Notes: generated by a model not told the origin, from the letters alone. A DNA stretch of 64,000 nt from Paralithodes platypus (GCA_032716605.1 CM064569.1:9861180-9925179), one strand, 5' to 3'; positions 1-11,208 are shown, counted from the first letter of the stretch. A program made the numbers and translations.

Positions 1-2
1 GG

Positions 3-561
3 TATTCCCCATCTGTATGTATTCCTTGTTTTCATGAACATATTCTAAAGATCACTTGAAAACCGTAGGTGAGATCTTCGCCCCGTCTCACTCATTTCCC
101 AATCTTTATCTTCCCTATGTCTGTATGTAACCTGACCATGGCAGATATATATATATATATATTATACAACACACACACACACATTTTCATTTACAAGTGG
201 ACAAGGATTCACTATTAAAAGCACCTACCCTGCCATTTATAATTCTACTCACAAACATACAACCACATGCTCACACACACTTACACAAACACACCTTTAT
301 ATTCACAATCACAGAAACATTTCGTACTTTCATTCACAAACCCATTCGTAAATATTTCCATCCACACCGTTACCATTCATTTGTACACACACACACACCC
401 ACTGAAGAATCTCAATTTCCCAAGCTTGGAGGAGAACACGTGTGAGGGGTATATAACAACGATTTACAAAGACTTTGTTGTGAGGTAACCTGGTAGGATC
501 AGAGGGCACGTGTTTAAACTAAGAAAAAATAGATGGAAATACGATATGAACAAATTTAGCT
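3..561. repeat. Left arm of a 0.56-kb inverted repeat
   Basis: This segment reads as the reverse complement of 15706-16294, with small differences in the (TA)n and (CA)n tracts each copy contains. Both arms end beside the same GC-rich hairpin repeat (589-660 and 15546-15703). The element itself is not recognised. Short open frames here come from CA and TA tracts and are not believable genes. Confidence 0.8.
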
Positions 562-588
562 ATACATTCAAGCTTTGTATGCGTGGAA

Positions 589-660
589 CACTTGTGGTGG
601 TGTCCCGTAGCCTACCCAGTGTGGCTGGGCTGCGTGACACCACTGGTGGTGTCCCGTAGC
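589..660. repeat. GC-rich hairpin repeat unit, short copy
   Basis: The short copy of the module at 15546-15703 contains blocks such as GGTGTCCCGTAGCC and GGCTGGGCTGCGTGACACCA. Neighbouring blocks are inverted relative to each other, so the strand can fold into short stable hairpins. Confidence 0.65.
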
Positions 661-672
661 CACTTCGAATAG

Positions 673-830
673 AAAAAACGGAATTAACTGCGATTCCTAG
701 AAAAAATGGGGCCGGGGTGGCGCTTAACTGGTTCTGCCTCCCAGAGCCACACACGCCCGTGGGAGGCAGAACCAAATAAGCGCCACCCCGGTCCCATTGT
801 TGCTAGGAATCGCATTTAATTCCGGTTTTT
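673..830. repeat. Foldback (hairpin) element, 71-bp arms
   Basis: The left arm 673-743 and the right arm 760-830 are imperfect inverted repeats around a 16-bp loop. The arms include GGTTCTGCCTCCCA facing TGGGAGGCAGAACC, and GCGATTCCTAG facing CTAGGAATCGC. No coding capacity is seen. It is probably a foldback MITE. A short echo (GGTTCTGCCTCC) continues at about 846-857. Confidence 0.75.
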
Positions 831-867
831 ATTTTGCGCATATCTGGTTCTGCCTCCAAGGGCCTCA

Positions 868-1845
868 TGGGGTCTCACTAATGACAAGTAAAGTTTTAAG
901 ATAACATCAGCTGTTCTGTTACTCACACTCCTAGAGATGAACCCGAGAATCCTGTTTGCCTTATTACGAACGCTTATACACTGTTTTCTAGGCTTCAAAT
1001 CATTGCTAACAAACACACCTAGATCTTTCTCGCAGTCTGAATTTTCTAATTATAAATTAGCTAGTTTATATTTAACATTTGTTTGCATCTTCCCTATCTT
1101 TAATACCTTGCATTTGTCAATGTTAAACTTCATCTGCCAATTTACTGACCATTCATGTAAGGTATCTAGATCCCTTTGGAGGCACTCTATATCGCTATCT
1201 GAATCAATTGATCTCCCCATTTTAGTATCGTCTGCGAATTTACTTATCCTACTAGTTATACCTAAATCTAGGTAATTTATGTATATAAGAAACAACAGGG
1301 GACCTAATACCGATCCCTGGGGGACACCACTTTTGACTGCTCCCCACTCTGACTTGGTACCATTTATGCTGACTCTCTGTTTCCTACCAATTAGCCATGA
1401 CCTAATCCATCCCAACAACGACCCTCCTATTCCATGTGCCTCAACCTTTCTCATCAATCTCCCATGAGGGACTCTGTCGAAAGCTTTACTGAAATCTAAA
1501 TATATAATATCATAAAAGCTAAGCAAATTAGTAAGGCAAGAACCTCCCTGAGTGAATCCATGCTGAGAAGAATTTATTAAGTTAAATTTGTCTAAGTGGC
1601 TTCTAATTTTCCTAGCAATAATAGACTCTAGCAACTTTCCTATGATTGATGTGAGACTAATGGGACGGTAATTGGATGCTATCGATTTATCACCTTTTTT
1701 GAAGATCGGAACTACATTTGCAAGCTTCCAAGCTTCTGGAACTATCCCTGTTTCTAATGACTTGTTAAATAAAAATTCAAATGGGCTTCCTTAATCATCT
1801 CTGCATTCTGTTAATACTCTAGCATATACTTCGTCAGGACCAGCC
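868..1845 (-). pseudogene. CR1-type LINE fragment (reverse transcriptase)
   Basis: The reading frame at 1050-1634 and its extensions match the RT part of the full-length CR1 at 16442-20366 almost word for word. It keeps YDIIYLDFSKAFDRVP, GVPQGSVLGPLLF and FADDTKMGR. Both ends are cut: the 5' side stops before the fingers and the 3' side lacks the C-terminus and tail. Near 1515 a short in-frame deletion removes the residues before YDIIYLDF. Other changes include a D-to-Y substitution in INDLD. It is a dead relic of the same subfamily. Confidence 0.9.
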
Positions 1846-1898
1846 GACCAGTGGGTTACCAATTTTAAAGTCTGATATTTGTATACTGCATTTTAATC

Positions 1899-2029
<131 letters not shown>

Positions 2030-2040
2030 GATTTCTTCTC

Positions 2041-2510
2041 CAAACCCCTTCTCAAACACAAAATACACATCTGGAGAATACCATAATTATATCAATATAT
2101 ATTACACTGCTTTTATTGCTGAATTACCTCATAATTTTTCTCTAACAGTGTAGGATTCTTTGGTGTAAGCTACCAGTTATGAAAGCTGTTATTTTGGTAT
2201 GGGCATTTCACTAATGACGACTAGATGGATATGGATATGCAATACATAGAAACATTATATTATTTTAAGTAACAACACAATGATACACATAATGCTGTAT
2301 TTGAAAGAAAAAAGGCATGAGACAGAGAGGTATGAGGAGCCCCAAAACAAATGCCGCAAATCGACAATACGGGCCAGCCAGGGACCTCAACCAAAATTAA
2401 GAGACCAACATTAATCCAAAGAGAACATCAGCTAAGGAAAAGACTAATCTATAATGTGGATAGATATAGATAGATAGATAGATAAATATATAGTGTGAGT
2501 GAATGAGTGA
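2041..2510. other. AT-rich spacer, no gene seen
   Basis: No coding frame, RNA gene or recognised repeat is visible, apart from a short GATA-type tract (AGATAGATAGATA) near 2466-2485. Confidence 0.6.
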
Positions 2511-3846
2511 GAAAGAACATAAGAAAATGGGAGTCTGCAAAAAGCCGATCGGCCCACACAAGGCAGATCCCTGTCACACCCAACCCCAATTACATAACAA
2601 GATAAGGTCATAAAATCATAAGGTCAACATAAGATCGCGGGAAACTGCATATGGCCATGTGGCCCACATGAAGCAGCTCCCATTCACACCCAGCCCATAT
2701 CACCCATATGGGAATCAAACTTATGCTTAAAGTGTTCAACTGTGTCTGAGCTAATTACTGTTCTGGGCAGTGCATTCCACATGTTAACAACTCTATTACC
2801 AAACCAGTGCTTTCCTATATCTTTCCTAAATCTAAACTTATCTAACTTGAAACTATTTGAGCGGGTTATGTCCCCGTTCGTTAGCTTTAATACCTCTTCT
2901 ATATCGCCCTTATTTAAACCTGTTATCCATTTAAATACCTCTATCATGTCTCCCCTACATCTTTGTCTCTCTAGTGAGTGCAAACCTAAGACTTTCAACC
3001 TCTCCTCATACGATAAATTTATAATATAATGTATATTTTTGGTCATTCTTCTTTGGACTGCCTCTAAAGGGTCGATATCCATTCTATAAAAAGGGCACCA
3101 AAATTGAGCAGCATAGTCTAAATGAGGTCTTACTAGAGGTAAGTATAGTTTTAAGAAAACTACAGCATTCCTGTTGCTAACACTCCTAGATATGAATCCT
3201 AGAATTCTATTTGCCCTATTCCTAACACTTATACACTGTTTTCTGGGTTTTAGATCATTACTAACGAGCACCCCCAGATCCTTCTCACACTCTGAGTTAT
3301 CCAATTCTACATTGTCTAGTTTGTATTTAGCATCTAAATTACGAGTTCCAATCCTTAATACCTTACATTTGTCTACATTGAAACTCATCTGCCAATTTAT
3401 GGACCACTCGTGCAAGTGATCGAAATAATTTTGAAGACATTCCCTGTCGCTAGCTGACTCTATTATCCTACCTATTTTAGTATCATCAGCAAATTTACTG
3501 ATCCTACTCTTTATGCCTGAGTCAAGATCATTTATGTAGATAATGAACAGAAGGGGCCCCAAAACCGACCCTTGGGGAACCCCACTGTTAACTAATCCCC
3601 AGTCCGATTTTACACCATTTATACTAACTCTGTTTCCTACCAATCAGCCATGACTTAATCCACTTGAGTAGCATCGCCCCAATACCATGTCCTTCTATCT
3701 TCCTTAACAGCCTTTCATGTGGAACTTTATCAAAGGCCTTACTGAAGTCTAAGTAAACTATATCATATGACTTGTCGTTATCTACCGCTTCATAAACCTC
3801 GGAGAAAAAACTGAGTAAATTTGTTAGGCAGGATCGTCCTGGAGTG
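2511..3846 (-). pseudogene. CR1-type LINE, 3' half of a second subfamily
   Basis: On the minus strand this runs from the RT palm to the 3' tail. Recognisable parts are GVPQGSVLGPLLFIIYINDLD, FADDTKIGR and the CR1 C-terminal region with YRMDIDPLEAVQRRMTK and WNALPRTV. The 3' UTR ends in AACATAAGAAAATGGG (plus-strand reading), as in the other copies. Compared with the 16.4-20.4 kb element, about 2 bases are missing near 3628, which breaks the frame before NRVSING. The protein differs enough from the main copy to be another subfamily. It is 5' truncated at about 3846. Confidence 0.9.
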
Positions 3847-4249
3847 AAAGAGCTGTCGTACTAAATGGATAGTGAATCGAGCAATCCCTACAAATTGGTT
3901 TGCTAACAATAATTAGACACAAACAAATATTTCTTAAAGGCAGATTTCACTAGCAAAAACTATTTATATCTTAATTAATATCAAGAGATAAAACGGTAAC
4001 CATAAACTTGGTGAAATAATTAACGTAACCTCCTCTCCATGTAGCCCATCCCTCTCCTTCCCAGCAAATCTAACGACGCCATCTATGGGACATAATATGC
4101 ATCAGATTCAGGGTGGGGGGGAGTGAGCGATCTTAGTAATATCAGAGCAAAAGACCCTGCGAAATTACCATTAGGTGGCCCAGTCGGAAAGGTGACCGAC
4201 TGTACATGCTCATGCTCGCCCCATACCCCTTTATAAAATATAGGAGTAG
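3847..4249. other. Spacer, nothing recognised
   Basis: No gene or repeat could be assigned. The composition is mixed, with a short G-rich run near 4114. Confidence 0.5.
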
Positions 4250-4671
4250 TGTAACCCTTGAAGATTATGCCATGTTTTGACTGTCAATTCTGGGTATCAT
4301 TGGAGGATTTTATGCAGCTTAGGAAAGATCTGTGGGGATCAAAAGGGTAAAGACTAAAGACTTTCCATATTTTCAAAATAAATATATCCCCAAAAGGAAA
4401 TTTGGATCAACACAGAACCAACCAAACTGGATGAATAATAAACTAATTGATCTAGGAAAAAAGAAAGGAATATATAGACATTAAGAAAGGCGAAAATAAC
4501 TTACTTATTTACTATCAGACTATCAAGACAGGTCAAAAAGGAAAGTAGGAAAGCAAAAAGAGTATCCCAATTTTCCCTCCGACTTCCATATACCCTTCCT
4601 AATCTGAATAACATCGTCTAATGATAGCCAGAAAACATAACAGAAATGCGTCATCGTATCCTGAAAGGGTT
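4250..4671. mobile_element. MITE-like element split by a CR1 fragment
   Basis: The left end (AACCCTTGAAGATTATGCC) and the right end (GAAAGGGTTTT, inverted) match the ends of a family also seen at about 14642-14752. Between the halves, 4377-4563 holds LINE sequence in plus orientation. The ends look like CCCTTT-type termini that begin next to TTAA in related copies. The precise limits are inferred by eye. Confidence 0.45.
4377..4563 (+). pseudogene. CR1 LINE fragment (endonuclease-RT linker)
   Basis: The plus strand encodes the linker between endonuclease and RT of CR1 ORF2: NKYIPKR, then QNQPNWMNNKLIDL and KKKGIYR, then remnants of the QVKKEIRKAK stretch. It corresponds to residues of about 345-408 in the 993-residue ORF2 of this window. 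Stops and a frameshift follow KKKGIYR. Confidence 0.75.
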
Positions 4672-4803
4672 TTAAATCACTATCAATGTCTCCCAGCATT
4701 GTATATACTTTTGTTATACCCTTGATATTTGACAGTGTAAATATATAGTGCATTCATTATAGATAGGCAAACAAATCCTGACTTCTTTTCTTTCTTTCGT
4801 ATC

Positions 4804-5024
4804 TATTATAGGTAGCCCTAACGAACTTGACAATTATCTCGACCCCTGACCTCTTCGTAACTCGAAAGGACCTTGAGCAAACTGGCTGTAAATTTCCACA
4901 CCTATTTCCTGGTGGATTCTTCCCAAATTATAGAAATGTCAGCCCGATTGCTTTCATTTATTTTGAGTTATAGGACGTTAAGGGGTCCAGATTATTGTCA
5001 AGTTCGTTGGCGCTACCTATAGTG
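4804..5024. mobile_element. MITE with about 45-bp terminal inverted repeats
   Basis: The left end TATTATAGGTAGCC and the right end GCGCTACCTATAGTGA are inverted. Matching continues inward through AACGAACTTGACAAT and GACCCCT. The element is about 220 bp and has no coding capacity. TA-rich termini suggest a Tc1/mariner-type derivative, which is an inference. Confidence 0.65.
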
Positions 5025-5093
5025 AAATGTTATTGATATTATTATTTTATGCAGTGCTATGTCTAATTACTAACAGACTTAAAAGTAATAGGT

Positions 5094-5325
5094 CATCAAA
5101 ACAATATATTCATAATTTTGTTGGGTATATTGTTACTAAAATACAATATGTCATCAAAACAATATATTCATAATTGTGTTGGGTATATAGTTACTAAAAT
5201 ACAATAGGGCATCAAAACAATATATTCATCATTTTGTTGGGTATATTGTTACTAAAATACAATAGGGCATCAAAACAATATATTCATCATTTTGTTGGGT
5301 ATATTGTTAGTAAAATACAATATGT
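5094..5325. repeat. 58-bp tandem repeat, 4 copies
   Basis: Units start at 5094, 5152, 5210 and 5268 with CATCAAAACAATATATTCAT. A fifth unit breaks off after CAT at 5326. The copies differ at only a few positions. Confidence 0.95.
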
Positions 5326-5436
5326 CATACATCTTACAATCAGATAATAGACAAACAAGTACACAGAACAACAAAACACAAATAATGTCTCCCAAGTTCT
5401 GCGGCATGGCTCTCAGTATGATAAGGTGGAGTCACC

Positions 5437-5635
5437 GTTTTTTTCCTCTCTCTTTCCCTGGCTTGTATCCATTCGGCCCCATTCAGCCAACTGTTTCAAG
5501 ACGTTTATCCCCATCCAGGTGTGGATTTCTTCCTGGCGAGCGATAGCGAGCCAGCATTGTATGGAGAAATCCGGCTTAGCAGGAGACATTTTTCTATCGA
5601 CAAATTTACAAATTTAGCATGCTGTCAAAAGGCGC
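5437..5635. mobile_element. Foldback MITE family A, left half
   Basis: This is the left half of a long-inverted-repeat MITE whose intact copies lie at 13058-13411, 30850-31178 and 34652-35057. Markers are GGCTTGTATCCATTCGGCCC, the module CCTGGCGAGCGATAGCGAGC, and an inner CGG-type hairpin that has decayed here. The other half resumes at 6122 after a SINE insertion. Confidence 0.85.
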
Positions 5636-6121
5636 CAAAGGCGGCTTTCTAGGGCCTTTCCAAGCTGATGCTGAGAGGATTGGGTTCTAGTCATGTGGTG
5701 ATGGGCTGGTCTATCAGAGTGAGAGCTGAGCGCTCTCTGCCATACCCATAGCTTACTCTGACTGTTCCTTTTACTTATATATCTTCTAGATCTCAAGTGA
5801 CGGCGTCTTTTCCGTGGATCGACCTCCTTACTTCCAACTTAAAAGTTGGCAGATTGGGAGCCAAAGCGTCACATTTTCCCCTTGCCCCTCAACTTTCCCT
5901 TCATAATTGCTGAGGGGCACAGGGCCTTGGGTGGAGCTTTGGTTTCCCGGGCATTTCCGCGCCCTCCTCAGCTCCCTGCCTTAGAGTGGCTTCGGTCACC
6001 TGGGTTTTGTTAGTGGTAAGCTGGGAGAGTTTTGTGGGGGCGCTCTATGGCCTTGGCCTTGCTCGGGGTCTTGGGGCTGTTCGGCCAAGCAGCTTGGGGA
6101 ACAACAACAACAACAACAACA
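5636..6121 (+). mobile_element. SINE with (AAC)n tail inserted in a foldback MITE
   Basis: The insertion interrupts family A exactly between GCTGTCAAAA and AAAATATATATGCTGG. The intact copy at 13258 reads GCTGTCAAAACAAAAAA there, so the CAAAA flanks are a plausible target duplication. The 3' end is (AAC)n. A box-B-like stretch GGGTTCTAGTC lies near 5689. The 3' part recurs in inverse orientation at 10967-11065. It is a short retroposon, probably tRNA-derived; the tRNA head is weak. Confidence 0.7.
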
Positions 6122-6276
6122 AAATATATATGCTGGCTCGCTACCGCTCGCCAGGAAAATAATGACATCTGGATGGGGGTAAACGTCTTAAAACAGTAGG
6201 CTGAATGGGGCTGATTGGATACAAACCAAAGAGAGAGGGAGAGAAAGAGAAAAAAAAAAGCGAGGTGGGCTCCTTT
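6122..6276. mobile_element. Foldback MITE family A, right half
   Basis: This completes the element begun at 5437: CGCTCGCCAGGA, GTAAACGTCTTAAAACAGTA, GGCTGAATGGGG and the terminal GCGAGGTGGGCTCC next to TTTAA. The ends mirror those of the left half. Confidence 0.85.
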
Positions 6277-6362
6277 AAGGCCTCTATACTTCCCCGGCCC
6301 GTTCAAGCTTGTCATTTATATTTGTGTAAATATGTATTAAAATGTCTATCCTTCAGAGCAGG

Positions 6363-6577
6363 TACAGTCGCGCTAATAAGTGATGTCTCGGCACCAAGTA
6401 TGTTTTGATAATTAAGTGGTATCAGCAATATCTAAGTTTTATTTCTTCATATTGAGTGAAATATACAAACACATTCCTACACTCACCCACCTTATTCAAC
6501 ATCTGACAGACATTAATACAGCACAGAGCCAGCCAAACATAATGACAGCTGGGACATGCATTATTAGCGCGACAGTA
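6363..6577. mobile_element. mariner-type MITE, copy 1
   Basis: The ends are TA-CAGTCGCGCTAATAAG and CTTATTAGCGCGACTG-TA like (actual right end ATTATTAGCGCGACAGTA). This is the TA-CAGT arrangement of Tc1/mariner termini. The element is about 215 bp and non-coding. A second copy lies at 7312-7522. Confidence 0.75.
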
Positions 6578-6646
6578 CTCCGCCCCGTGGAACACTATCA
6601 GGGGGTGTACAGTAACTCATAAAAAATCGCGAACCTCACCCGTTTC

Positions 6647-6866
6647 TAAAGCCGCTGTCACAAGAGCACTTTTTCCGTCAATTTTCCATGAGCAAGGTTG
6701 TTCTCGTATTATTTCGGGACATTTTCGCACTGGTATCGGTAATTAGACTGAAGGTAGATTATGTTAGGTGGCTGAATTCTGATTAAGGTGTATATTTTTA
6801 AGCTTCCAGACCATAATTGCCTGTAGAAATTGCTCGAAAAAAAAGGCTCGTGTGACTCCGGCTTTA
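6647..6866. mobile_element. MITE with AAAGCCG termini, copy 1
   Basis: Inverted ends TAAAGCCGCTGTCACA and GTGTGACTCCGGCTTTA bound 220 bp of non-coding sequence. Related copies lie at 11397-11603 and 15219-15435. The inner parts share GGACATTTT..CACTGGT and a TTAGGTGGCTGAAT-like block. Confidence 0.8.
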
Positions 6867-6981
6867 TTATGGAAGTGTATCTCAGGAAACTATTTTGTTA
6901 ATATTATTTTCTATACATCAACTGCAAAACAATGTTTACTATTTATTGAAAAGCGAGTTTCATCCACACATTAATCTAGAT

Positions 6982-7301
6982 AGTTATAATTGCATAAAGG
7001 AATACATAAGGGGGTCTACAAACTTCTATATATGACAGTTATAATTGCATAAAGGAATACATAAAGGGGTCTACAAACTTCTATATATGACAGTTATAAT
7101 TGCATAAAGGAATACATAAAGGGGTCTACAAACTTCTATATATGACAGTTATAATTGCATAAAGGAATACATAAAGGGTCCACAAACTTCTATATATGAC
7201 AGTTATAATTGCATAAAGAAATACATAAGGGGTCTACAAACTTCTATATATGACAGTTATAATTGCATAAAGAAATACATAAAGGGGTCCACAAACTTTT
7301 A
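6982..7301. repeat. 55-bp tandem repeat, about 6 copies
   Basis: The unit begins AGTTATAATTGCATAAAGG and repeats every 54-55 bp. Copies differ in the number of A and G in ACATAAAGGGG. Confidence 0.95.
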
Positions 7302-7311
7302 AATGTGACTG

Positions 7312-7522
7312 TACAGTCGGCCTAATAAGTCATGTTTCGGCACCAAGTATATGTTGTTCTATAATTGGCATCATCAATATTTAAACAGGATTTCATAATT
7401 TCGAGTGAAATATACAAACATGTTCCTACACTCACCCACGCTATTCAACATCTGACAGACATTATTACAGCACAGAGCGAGCCAAACGTACTGACAGCTG
7501 AGACATGACTTATTAGCGCTAC
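7312..7522. mobile_element. mariner-type MITE, copy 2
   Basis: It is homologous to 6363-6577 throughout: TACAGTCGGCCTAATAAGT at the left end and CTTATTAGCGCTAC at the right, with a shared interior TCCTACACTCACCCACG. The last bases of the right end are lost. Confidence 0.75.
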
Positions 7523-7591
7523 CTACATATGCTACCATGTATGTACATGTGCCTACATCAATTTGGATCAACTTGATTTTATGTACGGAAG

Positions 7592-7962
7592 TAAAAGCAG
7601 TGAGATTGACTTTTTGGGCGATTTTTGCATGTATTCGACATTTTTCTAGTTTGCTCCTCCATCAAATTAAAAAAACAACAAAAACATCCATTAGATAACC
7701 CTTCTAGATTAATTTGTACATTTTTCGGTAGAAAAATGTCCCGGCCGAAGGCCGCTTCTTCCAACATTACAGGCTCATTATCGTTCGCCAGGGGAAATAT
7801 CGACACCTAAATAACACGAAAGGTCTAAATATTGACGACGAAATGGGGCGAAAGGTCCTAAAATTGACTAACTAATGGGGCAAACATTTTAACATCTGAA
7901 AACTAATTGGGCTAAACATGAGGGAGAAAGTGGTCCAGAAAACCGGCCCATCCCCCCATGAA
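7592..7962 (+). mobile_element. MITE family B copy
   Basis: This family has a core of TTTGTACATTTTTCGGTAG, the hairpin CGGCCGAAGGCCG, a CGCTCGCCAGG module, then three short blocks each with an ATGGGGC(GA) motif and CTTAAAAT, and a CATGAGGGAGAAAG end. The terminal TTAAGGGG is degraded in this copy. No coding capacity is seen. Confidence 0.75.
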
Positions 7963-8012
7963 ATTATATATATTAATTACAATGTAAAACTTGCAAAACA
8001 AGCAAACCAAAA

Positions 8013-8364
8013 CAGGTACGTCACAATATACAGTAACTACAAAACAGGTACGTCACAATATACAGTAACTACAAAACAGGTACGTCACAATATACAGTAA
8101 CTACAAAACAGGTACGTCACAATATACAGTAACTACAAAATAGGTACGTCACAATATACAGCAACTACAAAACAGGTACGTCACAATATACAGTAACTAC
8201 AAAACAGGTACATCACAATATACAGTAACTACAAAACAGGTACGTCACAATATACAGTAACTACAACACAGGTACGTCACAATATACAGTAACTACAAAA
8301 CAGGTACGTCACAATATACAGTAACTACAAAACAGGTACGTCACAATATACAGTAACTACAAAA
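8013..8364. repeat. 32-bp tandem repeat, 11 copies, with TACGTCA motif
   Basis: The unit is CAGGTACGTCACAATATACA plus GTAACTACAAAA. Eleven units fill 352 bp, and ten carry TACGTCAC while one reads TACATCAC. The motif is half of a CRE-like site. The array has no coding or CRISPR character because there are no unique spacers. Confidence 0.95.
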
Positions 8365-8450
8365 GAATGTATCTAAATGACTATGTGAAAGTAACAGTTT
8401 AGTAAAATAAATAAGGTACATACATTTGTTATAACTGTTAGTTGACCATA

Positions 8451-8663
8451 TTAACCCCTTCAGCACCATGACGTATATTTCATCCAATTCTGGTTACCAT
8501 TCAACGATATTCTTTGGTTTATAATCTACCTCTACGACTCCAATGGCTGAATACAATCTCAATAAACCCTTTTGATAACACAGGTTCTTCTTAAAATGTA
8601 TAAAAACGTCTAGTTTTAGCCAGAGTCATAGGACAAAAGGCGTCATGGTGCTGAAGGGTTTAA
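8451..8663. mobile_element. piggyBac-type MITE (TTAA ends)
   Basis: The ends TTAACCCCTTCAGCACCATG and CATGGTGCTGAAGGGTTTAA are an inverted pair flanked by TTAA. The element is 213 bp and non-coding. TTAA duplication and CCCTTT-like ends are typical of piggyBac derivatives. A related insertion with proven TTAA empty site is at 37871-38105. Confidence 0.8.
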
Positions 8664-8851
8664 TTAGCTATTGCATACAACACTACACCTATTTCAATCA
8701 TACTAAGTTTCCTTCCATAAATAAAATAATGGAGTGTATACAAATTCACGTGACCAGCTATATAGTATAACTGTCAAGATTTCCATCTGATTGTAATAAT
8801 CAATGATTTAGGTAAAAAGGTTGAACATGGGAGCCAGCGCAAACACACAGC

Positions 8852-9177
8852 TTAAGGGGAGATATCCACTTGAGGGATTATTTTCTTGGCCCCTTTCTCC
8901 CTCATGTTTAGCCCCATTGCTTTTGATATTATAAAACGTTTGCCCCATTAGTTTAGCGATTTTAAGAACACTCACCCCATAGTAAGACCTTCTGTGCAAT
9001 TCAGGTGTCGATTTTATGCTGGCGAGCGATAGCGAGCCTGTAATTTAAGAGGAACCGGCCTTCGGCCTGGACATTGTTCTACCGAAAAATGTACAAATTT
9101 ATCTTGAAAGGGACTCAAGGGGGTGTAATTTTAAGCTTGATGGAGGTCTAGGGAACAAACTAAATACCTCCCCTTAA
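8852..9177 (-). mobile_element. MITE family B copy, reverse orientation
   Basis: It starts TTAAGGGGAGATATCC and ends CTCCCCTTAA. It contains the inverted core (GGCGAGCGATAGCGAGCC at 9021, then the CCGGCCTTCGGCC hairpin). It abuts the next copy at a shared TTAA. Confidence 0.85.
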
Positions 9178-9525
9178 GGTGAGATGGTTCACTTTTTGCA
9201 TGTATTCATTATGTTTCTAGTTTCCTCCCTACAGTAGACCTCCATCAAATTAAAAAAAAAACATCAATTAGATCTACCTTCGATATAAATGTGTACATTT
9301 TTCGGTAGACAAATTTCCCGGCCGAAGGCCGATTCCTCTTCAAATACAAGCTCGCTATCGCTCGCCAGGAAAATAAATCGACAACTAAATGTCTTAAGAT
9401 TGGCAAAGAAATGGGACAAATGGTCTGAAATTCTCCAAACTAATGGGGCGAATGTCTTGAAATCTCATAACTAATAGGGCTAAACATGAGGGAAGAGGAG
9501 AATTCGAAAAAACAACTGCCTCCCC
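9178..9525 (+). mobile_element. MITE family B copy
   Basis: It follows the previous copy head to head and keeps TTTTTCGGTAGAC, CCCGGCCGAAGGCCG, CGCTATCGCTCGCCAGG, three ATGGG repeats and CTGCCTCCCCT. The last TTAA is altered to TAAAA. Confidence 0.8.
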
Positions 9526-10249
9526 TAAAATATATAAACGCGAAACTTAAAATAATTAATGTTCATGTGCATAAGCTTGAAAATAGCCGAGTACCAATGA
9601 ACATACCTCCTATAAAACACTTCATGCTCATTTTCTTTCATAATCATCTTTGTATACAGTTTACACACTGGTACTATAGTCTATTAATTAGGCGAGAGAT
9701 CTTAACTGCTATCATCCATAACTCACAAACTACTAGCATAATCGAGTGAATATTTCTAGGATTTCGGAAGAGTCAGCCAGAGAATAGATGTGGGAATTTA
9801 CGGTCCATTTGTTTATTTTGTATTTGTTTTTTATTTTAATTTACGGCCCATTTGTTCTAGCCCTTTTTAAGTTACAGAGTATTGAAGTTAAGATATTTCA
9901 CCTACTTATAATGAACGGACTATAAAATACAGTATACACTTCAATATATCACACAATTAGCACCAAACAAATCTATTCTAGTATTATTGCACCACACATT
10001 CCTTTGGTTGGATTTCGATATCACTTTTCATCAACAACAACTTGCTTTTGATATATTTATTTTTATATTTTTTACACCAACCAATTTCACACCTAAACTC
10101 AATTAATGAAAATATAAAAATAATGGCTCGACATTATAATATAAGCATTAGATAATATCACAGACAAAGCATAAGATACCGGTGACTGCCTTTTCATTAC
10201 ATTCTGGGTACCACTAGATGATTGTATTCAGTTTAGGAAGGACGTCTAC
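9526..10249. other. AT-rich spacer, no gene seen
   Basis: No protein or RNA gene is recognisable. A weak relic of the family seen at 14300-14360 (ATTCTGGGTACC...TTTAGGAAGG) precedes the MITE at 10250. Confidence 0.5.
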
Positions 10250-10467
10250 CAATTGACCACTTGCGAGTTTCAGGCTATAAGGAAGTTGGTGCAGTAAACA
10301 TCGGTATTAAACAGAAATATAATAATAAAGTAGATGTCTAATGGATAAAACCTATGTTGAATTCAGTTGTACGTATTTATGAATGTATTTTAATTGGTAA
10401 TTCTGCTAAATATCAATGTAAAATACTCCAACTTCCTTATAGCCTGAAACTCGCAAGTGGTCAATTG
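10250..10467. mobile_element. MITE with 40-bp terminal inverted repeats, copy 1
   Basis: The left end CAATTGACCACTTGCGAGTT is mirrored exactly at the right as AACTCGCAAGTGGTCAATTG. The 40-bp arms match with no mismatch that I can see. Copies are at 14368-14641 and 40703-40924. It is 218 bp and non-coding. Confidence 0.9.
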
Positions 10468-10966
10468 AAAGGCTACAGACTATATCAATCAATCCTTTAA
10501 GCTATCATATATCCTTCCCGAGCTTCATAATATCGTATAAACGTAGTTGAAATCCAATATAAAATACGTCGTCGATACTGTATGGGTCAATTACCCGGTC
10601 ATTTCAAATAAAGGATATTACCAAACACAAATTATTATGCAACATTTAGATAATTAATAGAGAAAATGGTTTAACAATGATTGATTACGCAAGACATTGT
10701 CATATATAATATATTACTAGTTAAAACTAAACAAAATAAGTAGGTGTGAAACAAAATATATGAAAAGTATCGCCCTCGGTGATTAATGCTCTTATACTGT
10801 GTTGCTTGTTTGTTCACATAATTTACGTCGGTATTTAAACTCGTCTATATTCGTGTTTTGTTTTAATTCAATTAAAAATTTAATTTGCGACAATCTTTTA
10901 ATTTGCTAAAACTTTCGCCCATCTTTCATTTACTATACACTTCACTAGGTCAGCTTCATCATTAGT
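10468..10966. other. AT-rich spacer, no gene seen
   Basis: No gene is visible. At 10497-10525 a single relic resembles the unit of the 64-bp array at the window end (GCTATCATATATCCTTCCC). Confidence 0.5.
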
Positions 10967-11065
10967 TGTTGTTGTTGTTGTTGTTCTCCAGGCTGCCTAG
11001 CCGAACAGCCCCAAGGCCCCGAGCAAGGCCATAACCGAGCGCCTCCACAGAACCCTACCTTAGTT
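10967..11065 (-). mobile_element. SINE 3' fragment with (AAC)n tail
   Basis: Read on the minus strand, this matches the last 100 bp of the SINE at 5636-6121 (GGCCTTGCTCGGGG, GGGGCTGTTCGGC, then (AAC)n). It is 5' truncated, as is common for SINE copies. Confidence 0.7.
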
Positions 11066-11208
11066 AGTTAGTTCTTCATTCATCATAAAAATAGGGAGAT
11101 ATTTCATTCATTTATGCAATAGACGAGATTGCATTTTCTTGATAGTCGGTTTCTTTCACTTCATTTAACACATCACCTCCAAGCCCCGCCAGCTTCCTGC
11201 TTCATTCC

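Noticed and set aside
197..488. His/Thr-rich frames near the left end and at 15768-16093
   Set aside because: They follow CA/GT microsatellites in the two arms of an inverted repeat; no protein features.
8013..8364. CRISPR-like array
   Set aside because: The repeats are contiguous with no unique spacers, and the genome is eukaryotic. The same holds for the 34-, 55-, 58- and 64-bp arrays.
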